Source of the DNA: Sulfurimicrobium sp964552675
GTDB lineage: Bacteria > Pseudomonadota > Gammaproteobacteria > Burkholderiales > Sulfuricellaceae
Reading direction: 5' to 3'
Assembly: GCA_964552675.1 (NCBI GenBank)
Contig: CAZKHJ010000002.1
Coordinates: forward strand, 117,271 to 181,270
DNA: 64,000 nucleotides
The notes beneath the pieces were generated by a model. That model made no database searches. It was given only the letters and a program-made list of their open reading frames with translations, and was not told the DNA's origin. A program made the position numbers and the translations under genes. Of this stretch, positions 48,149 through 55,089 are shown piece after piece; within the stretch, counting starts at the first letter, position 1; every line of letters starts with the position of its first letter.

Positions 48149-49579
48149 TTAAGCGTGTGCGCCGGCAACTGCGGGAATTGCCGCATCGTCCACCGCTTTT
48201 GCGCCCACGACAGTCTTGTATGTGTTGTAGGCCATGATCAGCATGCCGCTGAGGAACATCAGGCCGCCCAACAGGCGAATGGTCAGGTAGGGGTAGGTCA
48301 TTTTCACCGCGTCGGCAAAGCTGTAGGTCAGCGTGCCATCCGGATTGACCGCGCGCCACATCAGACCTTCGGCCACACCGGCAATCCACATCGCGGCGAT
48401 GTACAGCACCACGCCGATGGTGGCGACCCAGAAATGGGTGGTGATCAGCTTGACGCTATACATCTGCTCACGGCCAAACAGGCGGGGAATGAGGTAGTAG
48501 ATGCAGCCGATCGACACCATCGCCACCCAGCCCAGCGCACCGGAGTGCACATGGCCCACGGTCCAGTCGGTATAGTGGGACAGGGCATTGACGGTCTTGA
48601 TCGACATCATCGGCCCCTCAAAGGTGGACATGCCGTAGAAGGACAGCGAAGTCACCAGGAATTTCAGGATCGGGTCGTCGCGCAGTTTGTGCCAGGCGCC
48701 GGACAGGGTCATGATGCCGTTGATCATGCCGCCCCAGGAAGGTGCCAGCAGAATCAGCGAGAACAGCATGCCGATGGACTGGGTCCAGTCAGGCAGGGCG
48801 GTGTAGTGCAGATGGTGCGGGCCCGCCCACATATAGGTGAAGATCAGCGCCCAGAAATGCACCACGGAGAGACGGTAGGAATACACCGGACGGCCGGCCT
48901 GCTTGGGCACGAAGTAATACATCATGCCGAGGAAGCCTGCAGTCAGGAAGAAGCCCACCGCATTATGGCCATACCACCACTGCACCATGGCATCCTGCAC
49001 GCCGGCATAGGCGGAGTAGGATTTCCACATCGAAACCGGCAGCTCGGCGCTGTTGACCAGATGCAGCAGGGCAACAGTCAGGATAAAGGCACCGAAGAAC
49101 CAGTTTGCCACATAGATGTGGGTGGTCCTGCGCTTCATGATGGTGCCGAAAAACACGATGGCGTAGGACACCCAGACCACGGTGATCAGAATATCGATCG
49201 GCCACTCCAGTTCGGCGTATTCCTTGGAGGTGGTAATGCCCAGCGGCAGGGTAAGCGCCGCCAGCAGGATCACCAGCTGCCAGCCCCAGAAGGTGAAGGC
49301 CGCCAGCCCGCCGGCGAACAGCCGGGTATGGCAGGTGCGTTGCACCACATAATAGGAAGTCGCAAACAGCGCACAACCGCCAAAGGCAAAAATCACCGCA
49401 TTGGTATGCAGGGGCCGCAGCCGCCCGTAAGACAGGAACGGTATCCCGTAAGTCAGATCCGGCCAGACCAGCTGGGCGGCGATGATCACCCCGACCAGCA
49501 TTCCGACAATTCCCCAGACGACCGTCATGATGGAGAATTGCCGCACCACCTTGTAGTTATACGTGGCTTGCGCTTCCAT
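48149..49579 (-). CDS. ccoN: cbb3 cytochrome oxidase catalytic subunit CcoN
   Basis: A 476-residue heme-copper oxidase subunit I with 12 membrane helices that reduces oxygen to water and pumps protons. The CuB ligands and cross-linked Tyr are seen in WWYGHNAVGFFLT and TYMWAGPHHLHYTALPDW, and heme ligands follow in TDWTVGHVHSGALGW. cbb3 enzymes have high oxygen affinity and serve at low oxygen. AGGAGG precedes the ATG. The 156-base gap upstream holds an FNR-like box, a -10 and an inverted repeat related to the fisR operator. Confidence 0.98.
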   Translation of the reverse strand: MEAQATYNYKVVRQFSIMTVVWGIVGMLVGVIIAAQLVWPDLTYGIPFLSYGRLRPLHTNAVIFAFGGCALFATSYYVVQRTCHTRLFAGGLAAFTFWGWQLVILLAALTLPLGITTSKEYAELEWPIDILITVVWVSYAIVFFGTIMKRRTTHIYVANWFFGAFILTVALLHLVNSAELPVSMWKSYSAYAGVQDAMVQWWYGHNAVGFFLTAGFLGMMYYFVPKQAGRPVYSYRLSVVHFWALIFTYMWAGPHHLHYTALPDWTQSIGMLFSLILLAPSWGGMINGIMTLSGAWHKLRDDPILKFLVTSLSFYGMSTFEGPMMSIKTVNALSHYTDWTVGHVHSGALGWVAMVSIGCIYYLIPRLFGREQMYSVKLITTHFWVATIGVVLYIAAMWIAGVAEGLMWRAVNPDGTLTYSFADAVKMTYPYLTIRLLGGLMFLSGMLIMAYNTYKTVVGAKAVDDAAIPAVAGAHA

Positions 49580-49671
49580 AAATTTCCTCCTGATTGCAAA
49601 AAATCCCCGTGTAATCCCGTAATTCAGGATATTACGGTCCGGAATGTTAAGCGAAAGAGGAAATCAGGATT

Positions 49672-49685
49672 TTGCGCCAAATCAA
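49672..49685 (-). promoter_or_regulatory. FNR-like box of the ccoNOQP promoter
   Basis: On the minus strand the site is TTGAT-TTGG-CGCAA, with a perfect left half and a 3 of 5 right half of the FNR consensus. It is followed after 21-22 bases by TAACAT (49649-49644), a fair -10. This puts the box centre about 41.5 bases before the likely start site near 49637, the class II activator position. Spacing is identical to the ccoI promoter. Confidence 0.6.
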
Positions 49686-49698
49686 ACTTGCTGCATTT

Positions 49699-49719
49699 TT
49701 CGTGGCAAAATGTCACGAA
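49699..49719. promoter_or_regulatory. Inverted repeat upstream of ccoN, related to the fisR operator
   Basis: TTCGTGGCA (49699-49707), spacer AAA, TGTCACGAA (49711-49719): nine-base arms with one mismatch. The inner pattern (GTGGCA-N3-TGTCAC) resembles the ATGACA-N3-TGTCAT sites at the sqr and fisR promoters, with the same 3-base spacer. It lies about 72 bases upstream of the likely ccoN start site and just after the ccoS stop. No sigma-54 promoter is seen here, so any role would be different. Confidence 0.4.
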
Positions 49720-49735
49720 AGAAAATTCGGCCGGC

Positions 49736-49906
49736 TCACTCGCCCGGGGAATTCGGGGGCTGTGGCCGGTCATCATCCATCAGGATACGGTGGGCCGGCC
49801 CCTCAAGATCCTCGAACTGGCCGTTTTTCACCGCCCAGAGAAAAATCCAGACAATCAAAAAAATCAGCACCACACTGAGCGGGATAAGCAGATAGAGAAT
49901 TTCCAA
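49736..49906 (-). CDS. ccoS: cbb3 oxidase assembly protein CcoS
   Basis: A 56-residue protein with one membrane helix (EILYLLIPLSVVLIFLIVWI) followed by the conserved WAVKNGQFEDLEGPAHRIL, the CcoS signature. It is needed for putting heme b and CuB into the oxidase. A TTG start at 49906 is chosen because AAGGA lies eight bases ahead and the protein then starts at the usual residue; the longer frame from 49933 overlaps ccoI. It follows ccoI by a single base. Confidence 0.9.
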   Translation of the reverse strand: MEILYLLIPLSVVLIFLIVWIFLWAVKNGQFEDLEGPAHRILMDDDRPQPPNSPGE

Positions 49907-49907
49907 G

Positions 49908-52397
49908 TTATGGTTCCTTTCCGGCTTGAGCATCGACCAGGCGCAAGGCGTTCAGCACCACCAGCAGGGAACTGGCCGACATGCCGATGCCAGCCATCCA
50001 CGGCGTGATATAGCCCAGGGCAGCAAGCGGAATGGCAATGAGGTTATAGGCGAAAGCCCAGGCCAGGTTCTGGCGGATCACGCGCCCGGCCCTGACGGCA
50101 ATGTCCACCCCGGCCAGCAGGTGAGGAAGGTGTTCCGACAACAGGATCATGTCGGCACTGGCGCGCGCCACCAGAGTGCCACCGCCCATGGCAATGGATA
50201 CACCCGCCACCGCCAGCACCGGTGCATCGTTCACGCCATCGCCAATCATCGCCACCACCGCGCCCGTGTTCTGCAAGTCATGCACGTAATCGAGTTTGTT
50301 GCCAGGTGTCATGGCGGCACGCACCGTAGTGATGCCAAGCTGCTGCGCCACCTGTTGCGCGGCATCTTCCTGGTCGCCGGACAGCAGCACCACGGTCTTG
50401 CCACGCTGCTGCAGGCCGTTCACCAGTTCGGCGGCATCCGGGCGCAAGTCATCGCCCAGGGCAAACAGGGCCAGCCAGCCCGTTTCATCACCCAGTGCCA
50501 CCACGGTCGCGCCTTCGCGGGTCAAGGGGGCATCATGGGGAAGCAGATGCACGCAAAGCTCCGCCACAAAGCCGGGCCGCCCAAGGCGGTAAAGCCGCCC
50601 ATCGATACGCCCTTCCACTCCGCTGCCAGGGTAATTGGCAGCCCCTTGCACTTCAACACCCTCACTGCCATCAGCCGCAGCCTTGATCGCAGCAGCGATA
50701 GCATGTTCCGAGGCGTTCTCCAGCGCAGCCGCCAGTGACAGGCACTGCGCCGCCGCAAGACCGCCAAGCGGCGTGACGGCCAGTAAGGACATCTTGCCGT
50801 AGGTCAGCGTACCCGTTTTGTCGAACACGAAATGCGTTGCCTGCGCCAGCGTTTCCAGGGCGTGCCCACGAGTGGTCAGCAACCCCAACCTGGTCAGGCT
50901 GCCGGTGGCGGCGGTCAGTGCTGCCGGGGTCGCCAGCGACAGGGCACAGGGGCAGCTCACCACCAGCACCGCCACCGTGACCCAGAGCGCTCGCGCCGGT
51001 TCGGTGACATACCAGAAAATGCCGGTAACCAGGGCGATCAGCAACAACGCCAGTACAAACCAGCCCGCCACCCGGTCCGCCAGTTGCGCCAAGGCGGGCT
51101 TCTCCGCCAGCGCCCGGTCCAGCAGGCGCACGATAGCGGACAGGACGGTATCCTGCCCCAGCCCTTCAACCCGCATGACCAGCGGACTATCGATGTTCAC
51201 CGTGCCGGCAATCAGCGGGGCACCCGGTTTTTTAGGCACGGGCCGGCTTTCTCCAGTCAGCAGGGATTCATCCACCTGACTTCCCCCCTGCTCGACCAGC
51301 CCGTCGGCCGGAACTGACTCACCGGGGCGAACCAGAAGATATTCGCCCTGGCTCAAACTGCTCACCGCAACCAGTTCATCTGTCTGAGTGGCAGGATAAC
51401 CGGCAAGGCGGCTCGCCATCGCCGGCTGCAGCCTGACCAGTTTTTCAGCCGCATCCGCTGCCCTGCGCCGCGCCCCCATTTCGAGAAAGCGCCCGGAAAG
51501 GAGAAAGAACACGAACATGGTGACAGAATCGAAATACACTTCCCCACCCCCCATCAGGGTGGCATAAACACTGGCGCTGAATGCCGCGCCAACACCCAGC
51601 GCCACCGGCACATCCATGCCCGCCTGACGGCGTCTGAGGTCGCGCCAGGCGCCGAGAAAGAAGGGCCAGGCGGAATAGCTCACCACTGGCAGAGTCAGCA
51701 TCAGGCTGGCCCAGCGCATGATGTTTTCGATCCATGGCGGCATGGTGCCATCCCCGCCCGCGATATACACCGGCACGGCATACATCATGACCTGCATCAT
51801 GCCGATGCCGGCGATGAACAGGCGGCGCAAGGCGGCCTGACGCTCCTTGAGAAAAATCTGTTCCTGGCGGCCAGGGTCGAAGGGATGGGCGGTGTAGCCG
51901 ATGGCCGCCACGGCATGGAGGATTTCCGATAACCGGATCTGCGCATTGTCCCAGCGCACCCGGGCACGGTGCGTGGCGTAATTGACTTCCACCGACAGCA
52001 CGCCGGGCAGTGCGGCCAGATGCTGTTCGTTGAGCCAGACGCAGGCTGCGCAGACGATCCCCTCAAGGATCAGCGAGGCTTCACGCACCGCTCCCGGTTC
52101 CTGTCGCACGAAGCTCCGCTGCACCTCTGGCAGATCATAAAGCCGGGCCTGGCGCAGCCATTCCGGCACCACCTCGGCGGCATCCAGCGCCGCCGTGCCG
52201 GATTTGGCGGTGCGATGGCGGTAATACTCCGTCAACCCGCCATTGACGATAGCCTGTGCCACCGCCTGGCAGCCACGGCAACACATTTCATGCGAGGCAT
52301 GATCGATTTCCACCGGATAGTGGGCATTGGGCGGAACGGGCTGGCCGCAGTGAAAACACTCCGGTGCGGCACAGTCAGGGTGAACGGGTAAATTCAT
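49908..52397 (-). CDS. ccoI: Copper-exporting P-type ATPase CcoI / FixI
   Basis: An 829-residue P1B-type ATPase that delivers copper for the cbb3 oxidase. The N-terminal Cys-rich region (CFHCGQPV and CCRGCQA) and a metal-binding domain with GIVCAACVWLNEQ lead into eight membrane helices. Further on are the transport motif SCPCALSLATPAAL, the phosphorylation site FDKTGTLTYG and the hinge GDGVNDAPVLA. The ATG at 52397 has no ribosome site and would lie only about five bases from the predicted transcription start, so translation may be leaderless. ccoS follows immediately. Confidence 0.95.
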   Translation of the reverse strand: MNLPVHPDCAAPECFHCGQPVPPNAHYPVEIDHASHEMCCRGCQAVAQAIVNGGLTEYYRHRTAKSGTAALDAAEVVPEWLRQARLYDLPEVQRSFVRQEPGAVREASLILEGIVCAACVWLNEQHLAALPGVLSVEVNYATHRARVRWDNAQIRLSEILHAVAAIGYTAHPFDPGRQEQIFLKERQAALRRLFIAGIGMMQVMMYAVPVYIAGGDGTMPPWIENIMRWASLMLTLPVVSYSAWPFFLGAWRDLRRRQAGMDVPVALGVGAAFSASVYATLMGGGEVYFDSVTMFVFFLLSGRFLEMGARRRAADAAEKLVRLQPAMASRLAGYPATQTDELVAVSSLSQGEYLLVRPGESVPADGLVEQGGSQVDESLLTGESRPVPKKPGAPLIAGTVNIDSPLVMRVEGLGQDTVLSAIVRLLDRALAEKPALAQLADRVAGWFVLALLLIALVTGIFWYVTEPARALWVTVAVLVVSCPCALSLATPAALTAATGSLTRLGLLTTRGHALETLAQATHFVFDKTGTLTYGKMSLLAVTPLGGLAAAQCLSLAAALENASEHAIAAAIKAAADGSEGVEVQGAANYPGSGVEGRIDGRLYRLGRPGFVAELCVHLLPHDAPLTREGATVVALGDETGWLALFALGDDLRPDAAELVNGLQQRGKTVVLLSGDQEDAAQQVAQQLGITTVRAAMTPGNKLDYVHDLQNTGAVVAMIGDGVNDAPVLAVAGVSIAMGGGTLVARASADMILLSEHLPHLLAGVDIAVRAGRVIRQNLAWAFAYNLIAIPLAALGYITPWMAGIGMSASSLLVVLNALRLVDAQAGKEP

Positions 52398-52408
52398 AAG
52401 GACGCGGC

Positions 52409-52450
52409 ATTGTAAGCGATCCGGCCCCAGCGAGTTATGACCTGGGTCAA
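52409..52450 (-). promoter_or_regulatory. Predicted class II FNR promoter of ccoI-ccoS
   Basis: On the minus strand TTGAC-CCAG-GTCAT (52450-52437) is a near-symmetric FNR-type box. It is followed after 22 bases by TACAAT (52414-52409), a 5 of 6 match to the -10. The predicted start near 52402 puts the box centre at -41.5. The ccoI ATG is at 52397. Confidence 0.65.
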
Positions 52451-52487
52451 ACTCCGCCGGCTCGAACGCTCGCCTGCCGTATCCCGG

Positions 52488-53300
52488 TTACAGTCCGAAC
52501 AGGCGGATCAGAGGTGAATAATCGTCCTTGCTGGTAGCGATATAGCCATCCTTGCGCCCTATTTTTTCCAGCATGGCACGGCCATCCGGGGTATTGGGCG
52601 CATCCAGCAAGGCCTGGCGGATGCGCTGGGCATCGTCCTCACCCATGTCCTCACGCAATGCAAAGGCAAAATGCGGCACTTCATAGCTTTCCTCGATCAC
52701 CCGCGCGCCAGGGTGCTCTTCCACCCACTTCTTGGCAAATCCGGAAGTTACCGCCACCACATCGACACGCCCGATCAGCAATGCGTTCAGTGTCGCATCC
52801 TGGAAACGCTGGTGGAAAACCTCCGAAAAATGGCTTTCGGGCGGCATTTTGGCAAAACGCAGCTTGGCCAGTGCCAGATTGGCTGCCAGGCTTTCCTTGT
52901 CCGGCAGACCCAGCCGCTTGCCCTTAGCATCTTGCAAGCTCTTTATTTTGCTGGATTCCATCGCCACGAATGCGGCCTTGAGCTTGCCGGGATAGCGCAC
53001 AATCGGCACGTAGCCCGCGCTCTTCATGGCTTGGGCAATCACCTGGGGGGGGCCGAGAAAAATATCAAAGGCATCTTTTTTCAGGCGACGCTCGGAGGCT
53101 GACAGATTCTGGCTCACTTCGAGCTTGACCGGACGTTTCAGCGCCTTGCCCAGGTAATCCGCCAGCGGCTTGTATTTATCGGTCAGGTCCCGCTGCTCAT
53201 CCTGGGCCGGAACCCCGGTATTGACACCGAACAGCAGACGCTCCGAAGCGCCAGCAGGAATAGCCAGCAGCAAGGCCAGTAGTGCTATCAGGAATCTCAT
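52488..53300 (-). CDS. PhnD-like periplasmic substrate-binding protein
   Basis: A 270-residue exported protein with a signal peptide of about 18 residues (cleavage after GAS), of the phosphate/phosphite/phosphonate-binding family. Family features include LLFGVNTGVPAQ near the start, then PLADYLGKALKRPVKLEVSQ and AFDIFLGPPQVIAQAM. No permease or ATPase genes are adjacent. Orphan members are often found beside respiratory or two-component genes and their ligands are mostly unknown, so phosphonate transport should not be assumed. GGGGAAG precedes the ATG. The gene lies beyond the terminator that ends the sulfide operon. Confidence 0.82.
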   Translation of the reverse strand: MRFLIALLALLLAIPAGASERLLFGVNTGVPAQDEQRDLTDKYKPLADYLGKALKRPVKLEVSQNLSASERRLKKDAFDIFLGPPQVIAQAMKSAGYVPIVRYPGKLKAAFVAMESSKIKSLQDAKGKRLGLPDKESLAANLALAKLRFAKMPPESHFSEVFHQRFQDATLNALLIGRVDVVAVTSGFAKKWVEEHPGARVIEESYEVPHFAFALREDMGEDDAQRIRQALLDAPNTPDGRAMLEKIGRKDGYIATSKDDYSPLIRLFGL

Positions 53301-53338
53301 AATTACTTCCCCTAAATCCAGAGATCGTATTCAGAAGC

Positions 53339-53364
53339 GAAAAAAAGGGCGACTTGCGCCGCCC
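53339..53364 (-). terminator. Intrinsic terminator of the sulfide operon
   Basis: On the minus strand GGGCGGC-GCAA-GTCGCCC (53364-53347, one mismatch) is followed directly by a run of seven T. It lies 25 bases after the second rhodanese gene and 39 before the phnD-like start, so it closes the sqr-rhodanese transcript. Confidence 0.88.
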
Positions 53365-53388
53365 TGTAAGGAGACAACAGCATTCAAA

Positions 53389-54081
53389 TTACTTGGCCGG
53401 TTTGACCGTGGTCAGACCCAGGGTTTCCCATTCCTGCATCCCGCCGCGATACCACACCAGCTTGTGAGCTGGATAGCCGATCTTGAGCAGGCCCTTGATA
53501 TTGGTGGGCGACTGGCCGCACCAGTGGCCGTTGCAATACATCACCAGGGTCTTGGCGCCGGAGAAATCCCAGAATCCTTCCGACTGCTTGGCGCCCAGCT
53601 GCTTCTCAAGGATTTCCTGCACCGTGATCGGATCGGACTTGCCGATATTCAGCTTGTCCCAAGGGATGTTCACCGCACCGGGGATCATGCCTTTCTCGAC
53701 CCAGTCCGGGGTACGCGAATCGATCACCATGACGGTCTTGTCGCCCGCGCTGACCTTTTGCAGGTATTGCAGCATTTCCAGCTCGCCAATGGTCTTCACG
53801 CCGGGGGCCAGTTCACCCGGCTGGATGCAGAACGGCGGGCACTTGCGCGAGGTTTTGCCGAATGCCGGGTTGATGTTGTTATCGGTATTCTGGTTGCGCT
53901 GAATGGTGACTTTCTGGCCGCCATGCATCACATCCACCGACTGGATATCAGCAGAAATGCCAACATCCAGAGATTTAGCCGGGGCAGCAGCAGCCCCCCC
54001 GGTGGAAGCGCAGCCAGACATGCCAATTGCGGCGACCAGAGCCAGGGTAAGACCAGACAGCTTGAGCAGATTTTTCTTCAT
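53389..54081 (-). CDS. Lipoprotein rhodanese with CPPFC and CNGxWCGQS motifs
   Basis: A 230-residue sulfurtransferase-like protein, predicted lipoprotein (lipobox-like GMSGC with Cys24). After an N-terminal domain containing SRKCPPFCIQP comes a rhodanese domain (VIDSRTPDWVEKGMIPGAVN) with the active-site loop YCNGHWCGQSPT, so there are two cysteines where classic rhodaneses have one. It is close in sequence to the gene just upstream and arose by tandem duplication. Start ATG 54081 follows GGAGGA. Probably acts in the periplasm on sulfur made by Sqr; that is inference from position. Confidence 0.87.
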   Translation of the reverse strand: MKKNLLKLSGLTLALVAAIGMSGCASTGGAAAAPAKSLDVGISADIQSVDVMHGGQKVTIQRNQNTDNNINPAFGKTSRKCPPFCIQPGELAPGVKTIGELEMLQYLQKVSAGDKTVMVIDSRTPDWVEKGMIPGAVNIPWDKLNIGKSDPITVQEILEKQLGAKQSEGFWDFSGAKTLVMYCNGHWCGQSPTNIKGLLKIGYPAHKLVWYRGGMQEWETLGLTTVKPAK

Positions 54082-54123
54082 GAACTTCACTCCTCCGTTT
54101 TATATGTTTGGCGATACACCGGA

Positions 54124-54771
54124 TTACGGTTTGACCGTGGTCAGGCCGAGCAACTCCCAGTCCTGCATGCCCCCGCGGTACCACTTGATCTTGTTGGCGG
54201 GATAGCCGATCTTGAGCAGGCCCTTGATATTGGTGGGCGACTGGCCGCACCAGGCGCCGTTGCAGAACATCACCAGGGTCTTGGCATTATCGAAGTTCCA
54301 GAAGCCTTCCGACTGTTTGGCGCCCAACTGTTTTTCAAGGATTTCCTGCACCGTGATCGGATCGGACTTGCCGATATTCAGCTTGTCCCAAGGAATGTTC
54401 ACCGCGCCGGGAATGGTGCCTTTTTCCACCCAGTCGGGGGTGCGCGAGTCAATTACCATGATGGATTTGTCACCGTCACTCATTTTCTTCAGGTAGTGCA
54501 TCATTTCCAGTTCGCCGATGGTATCCACGCCAGGGGCCAGTTCGCCCGGCTGGATGCAGAACGGAGGACACTTGCGCGAGGTTTTGGCAAATGCCGGATT
54601 GACGTTGTTATCCTGGTTCTGATTACGCTGGATGACCACCTTCTGGCCCTTGTGCATGACTTCCAGCGTCGGCATGTCGGCAGTGATATTCACATCCAGC
54701 GCAAACGACATGCCAGGCAGCATGATGCTGGCCAGCAAAGCAGTTGAAGCGAGCAGTTTGTTAAGTGTCAT
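54124..54771 (-). CDS. Secreted rhodanese, tandem paralogue
   Basis: A 215-residue protein with a cleavable signal peptide (about residues 1-24, ending SFA) in place of a lipobox. It has the same plan as its neighbour: NINP-like NVNPAFAKTSRKCPPFCIQP, then VIDSRTPDWVEKGTIPGAVN and FCNGAWCGQSPTNIKGLL. The two proteins are nearly identical over the rhodanese domain. ATG 54771 lies six bases after AGGAGG. It could carry sulfane sulfur in the periplasm, soluble here and membrane-bound in its twin. Substrate specificity is not readable. Confidence 0.87.
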   Translation of the reverse strand: MTLNKLLASTALLASIMLPGMSFALDVNITADMPTLEVMHKGQKVVIQRNQNQDNNVNPAFAKTSRKCPPFCIQPGELAPGVDTIGELEMMHYLKKMSDGDKSIMVIDSRTPDWVEKGTIPGAVNIPWDKLNIGKSDPITVQEILEKQLGAKQSEGFWNFDNAKTLVMFCNGAWCGQSPTNIKGLLKIGYPANKIKWYRGGMQDWELLGLTTVKP

Positions 54772-54821
54772 TTCCATCCTCCTAATAATAGTTTTAATGA
54801 CCAACACGGCTGTTGAAATGC

Positions 54822-55022
54822 TTAATTGCACTCAGGCTCGGCGCCACCCTCACCTTTTTTGTCGCCTTTCTTCTTACCTTCTTCCGCGGCTTTTTTATCC
54901 TTGTCATCGCCACTGGCTTTCTGGTCCTTCTTCTGGTCGGCTGGCGCCTCGTCCGCCGCATACACTACAGGCATGACCGCCAGGCCGCAAGCCAGCCACA
55001 CCATGGTCAGAATCTTCTTCAT
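54822..55022 (-). CDS. Small secreted Lys/Glu/Asp-rich protein
   Basis: A 66-residue protein with a signal peptide (MKKILTMVWLACGLAVMPVV, cleavage near YAA) and a highly charged mature part rich in Lys, Asp, Glu and Gly, almost surely disordered, ending in ECN. A single Cys is second from the end. GGAGG precedes ATG 55022 at good spacing. It lies between sqr and the rhodanese genes. I recognise no family. A role as a periplasmic sulfur-binding tail or scaffold is conceivable only because of its one Cys and its place in the operon. Confidence 0.7.
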   Translation of the reverse strand: MKKILTMVWLACGLAVMPVVYAADEAPADQKKDQKASGDDKDKKAAEEGKKKGDKKGEGGAEPECN

Positions 55023-55053
55023 CAACGCCTCCAATCAATCATTTGCATTAAAC

Positions 55054-55078
55054 GTTCCCCCCTTGCAGAGAGGGGAAC
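55054..55078 (-). other. Stem-loop after sqr, weak terminator-like
   Basis: On the minus strand GTTCCCC (55078-55072) and GGGGAAC (55060-55054) form a 7-base stem, followed by GTTTAATG, a poor U-tract. It may attenuate or process the transcript between sqr and the downstream genes and so set their ratio. Confidence 0.45.
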
Positions 55079-55089
55079 TCCTGACAAAA

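Noticed and set aside
48155..50008. 617-codon frame opposite ccoN and ccoS
   Set aside because: Crosses the cco promoter region and opposes known genes; His/Gln-rich shadow.
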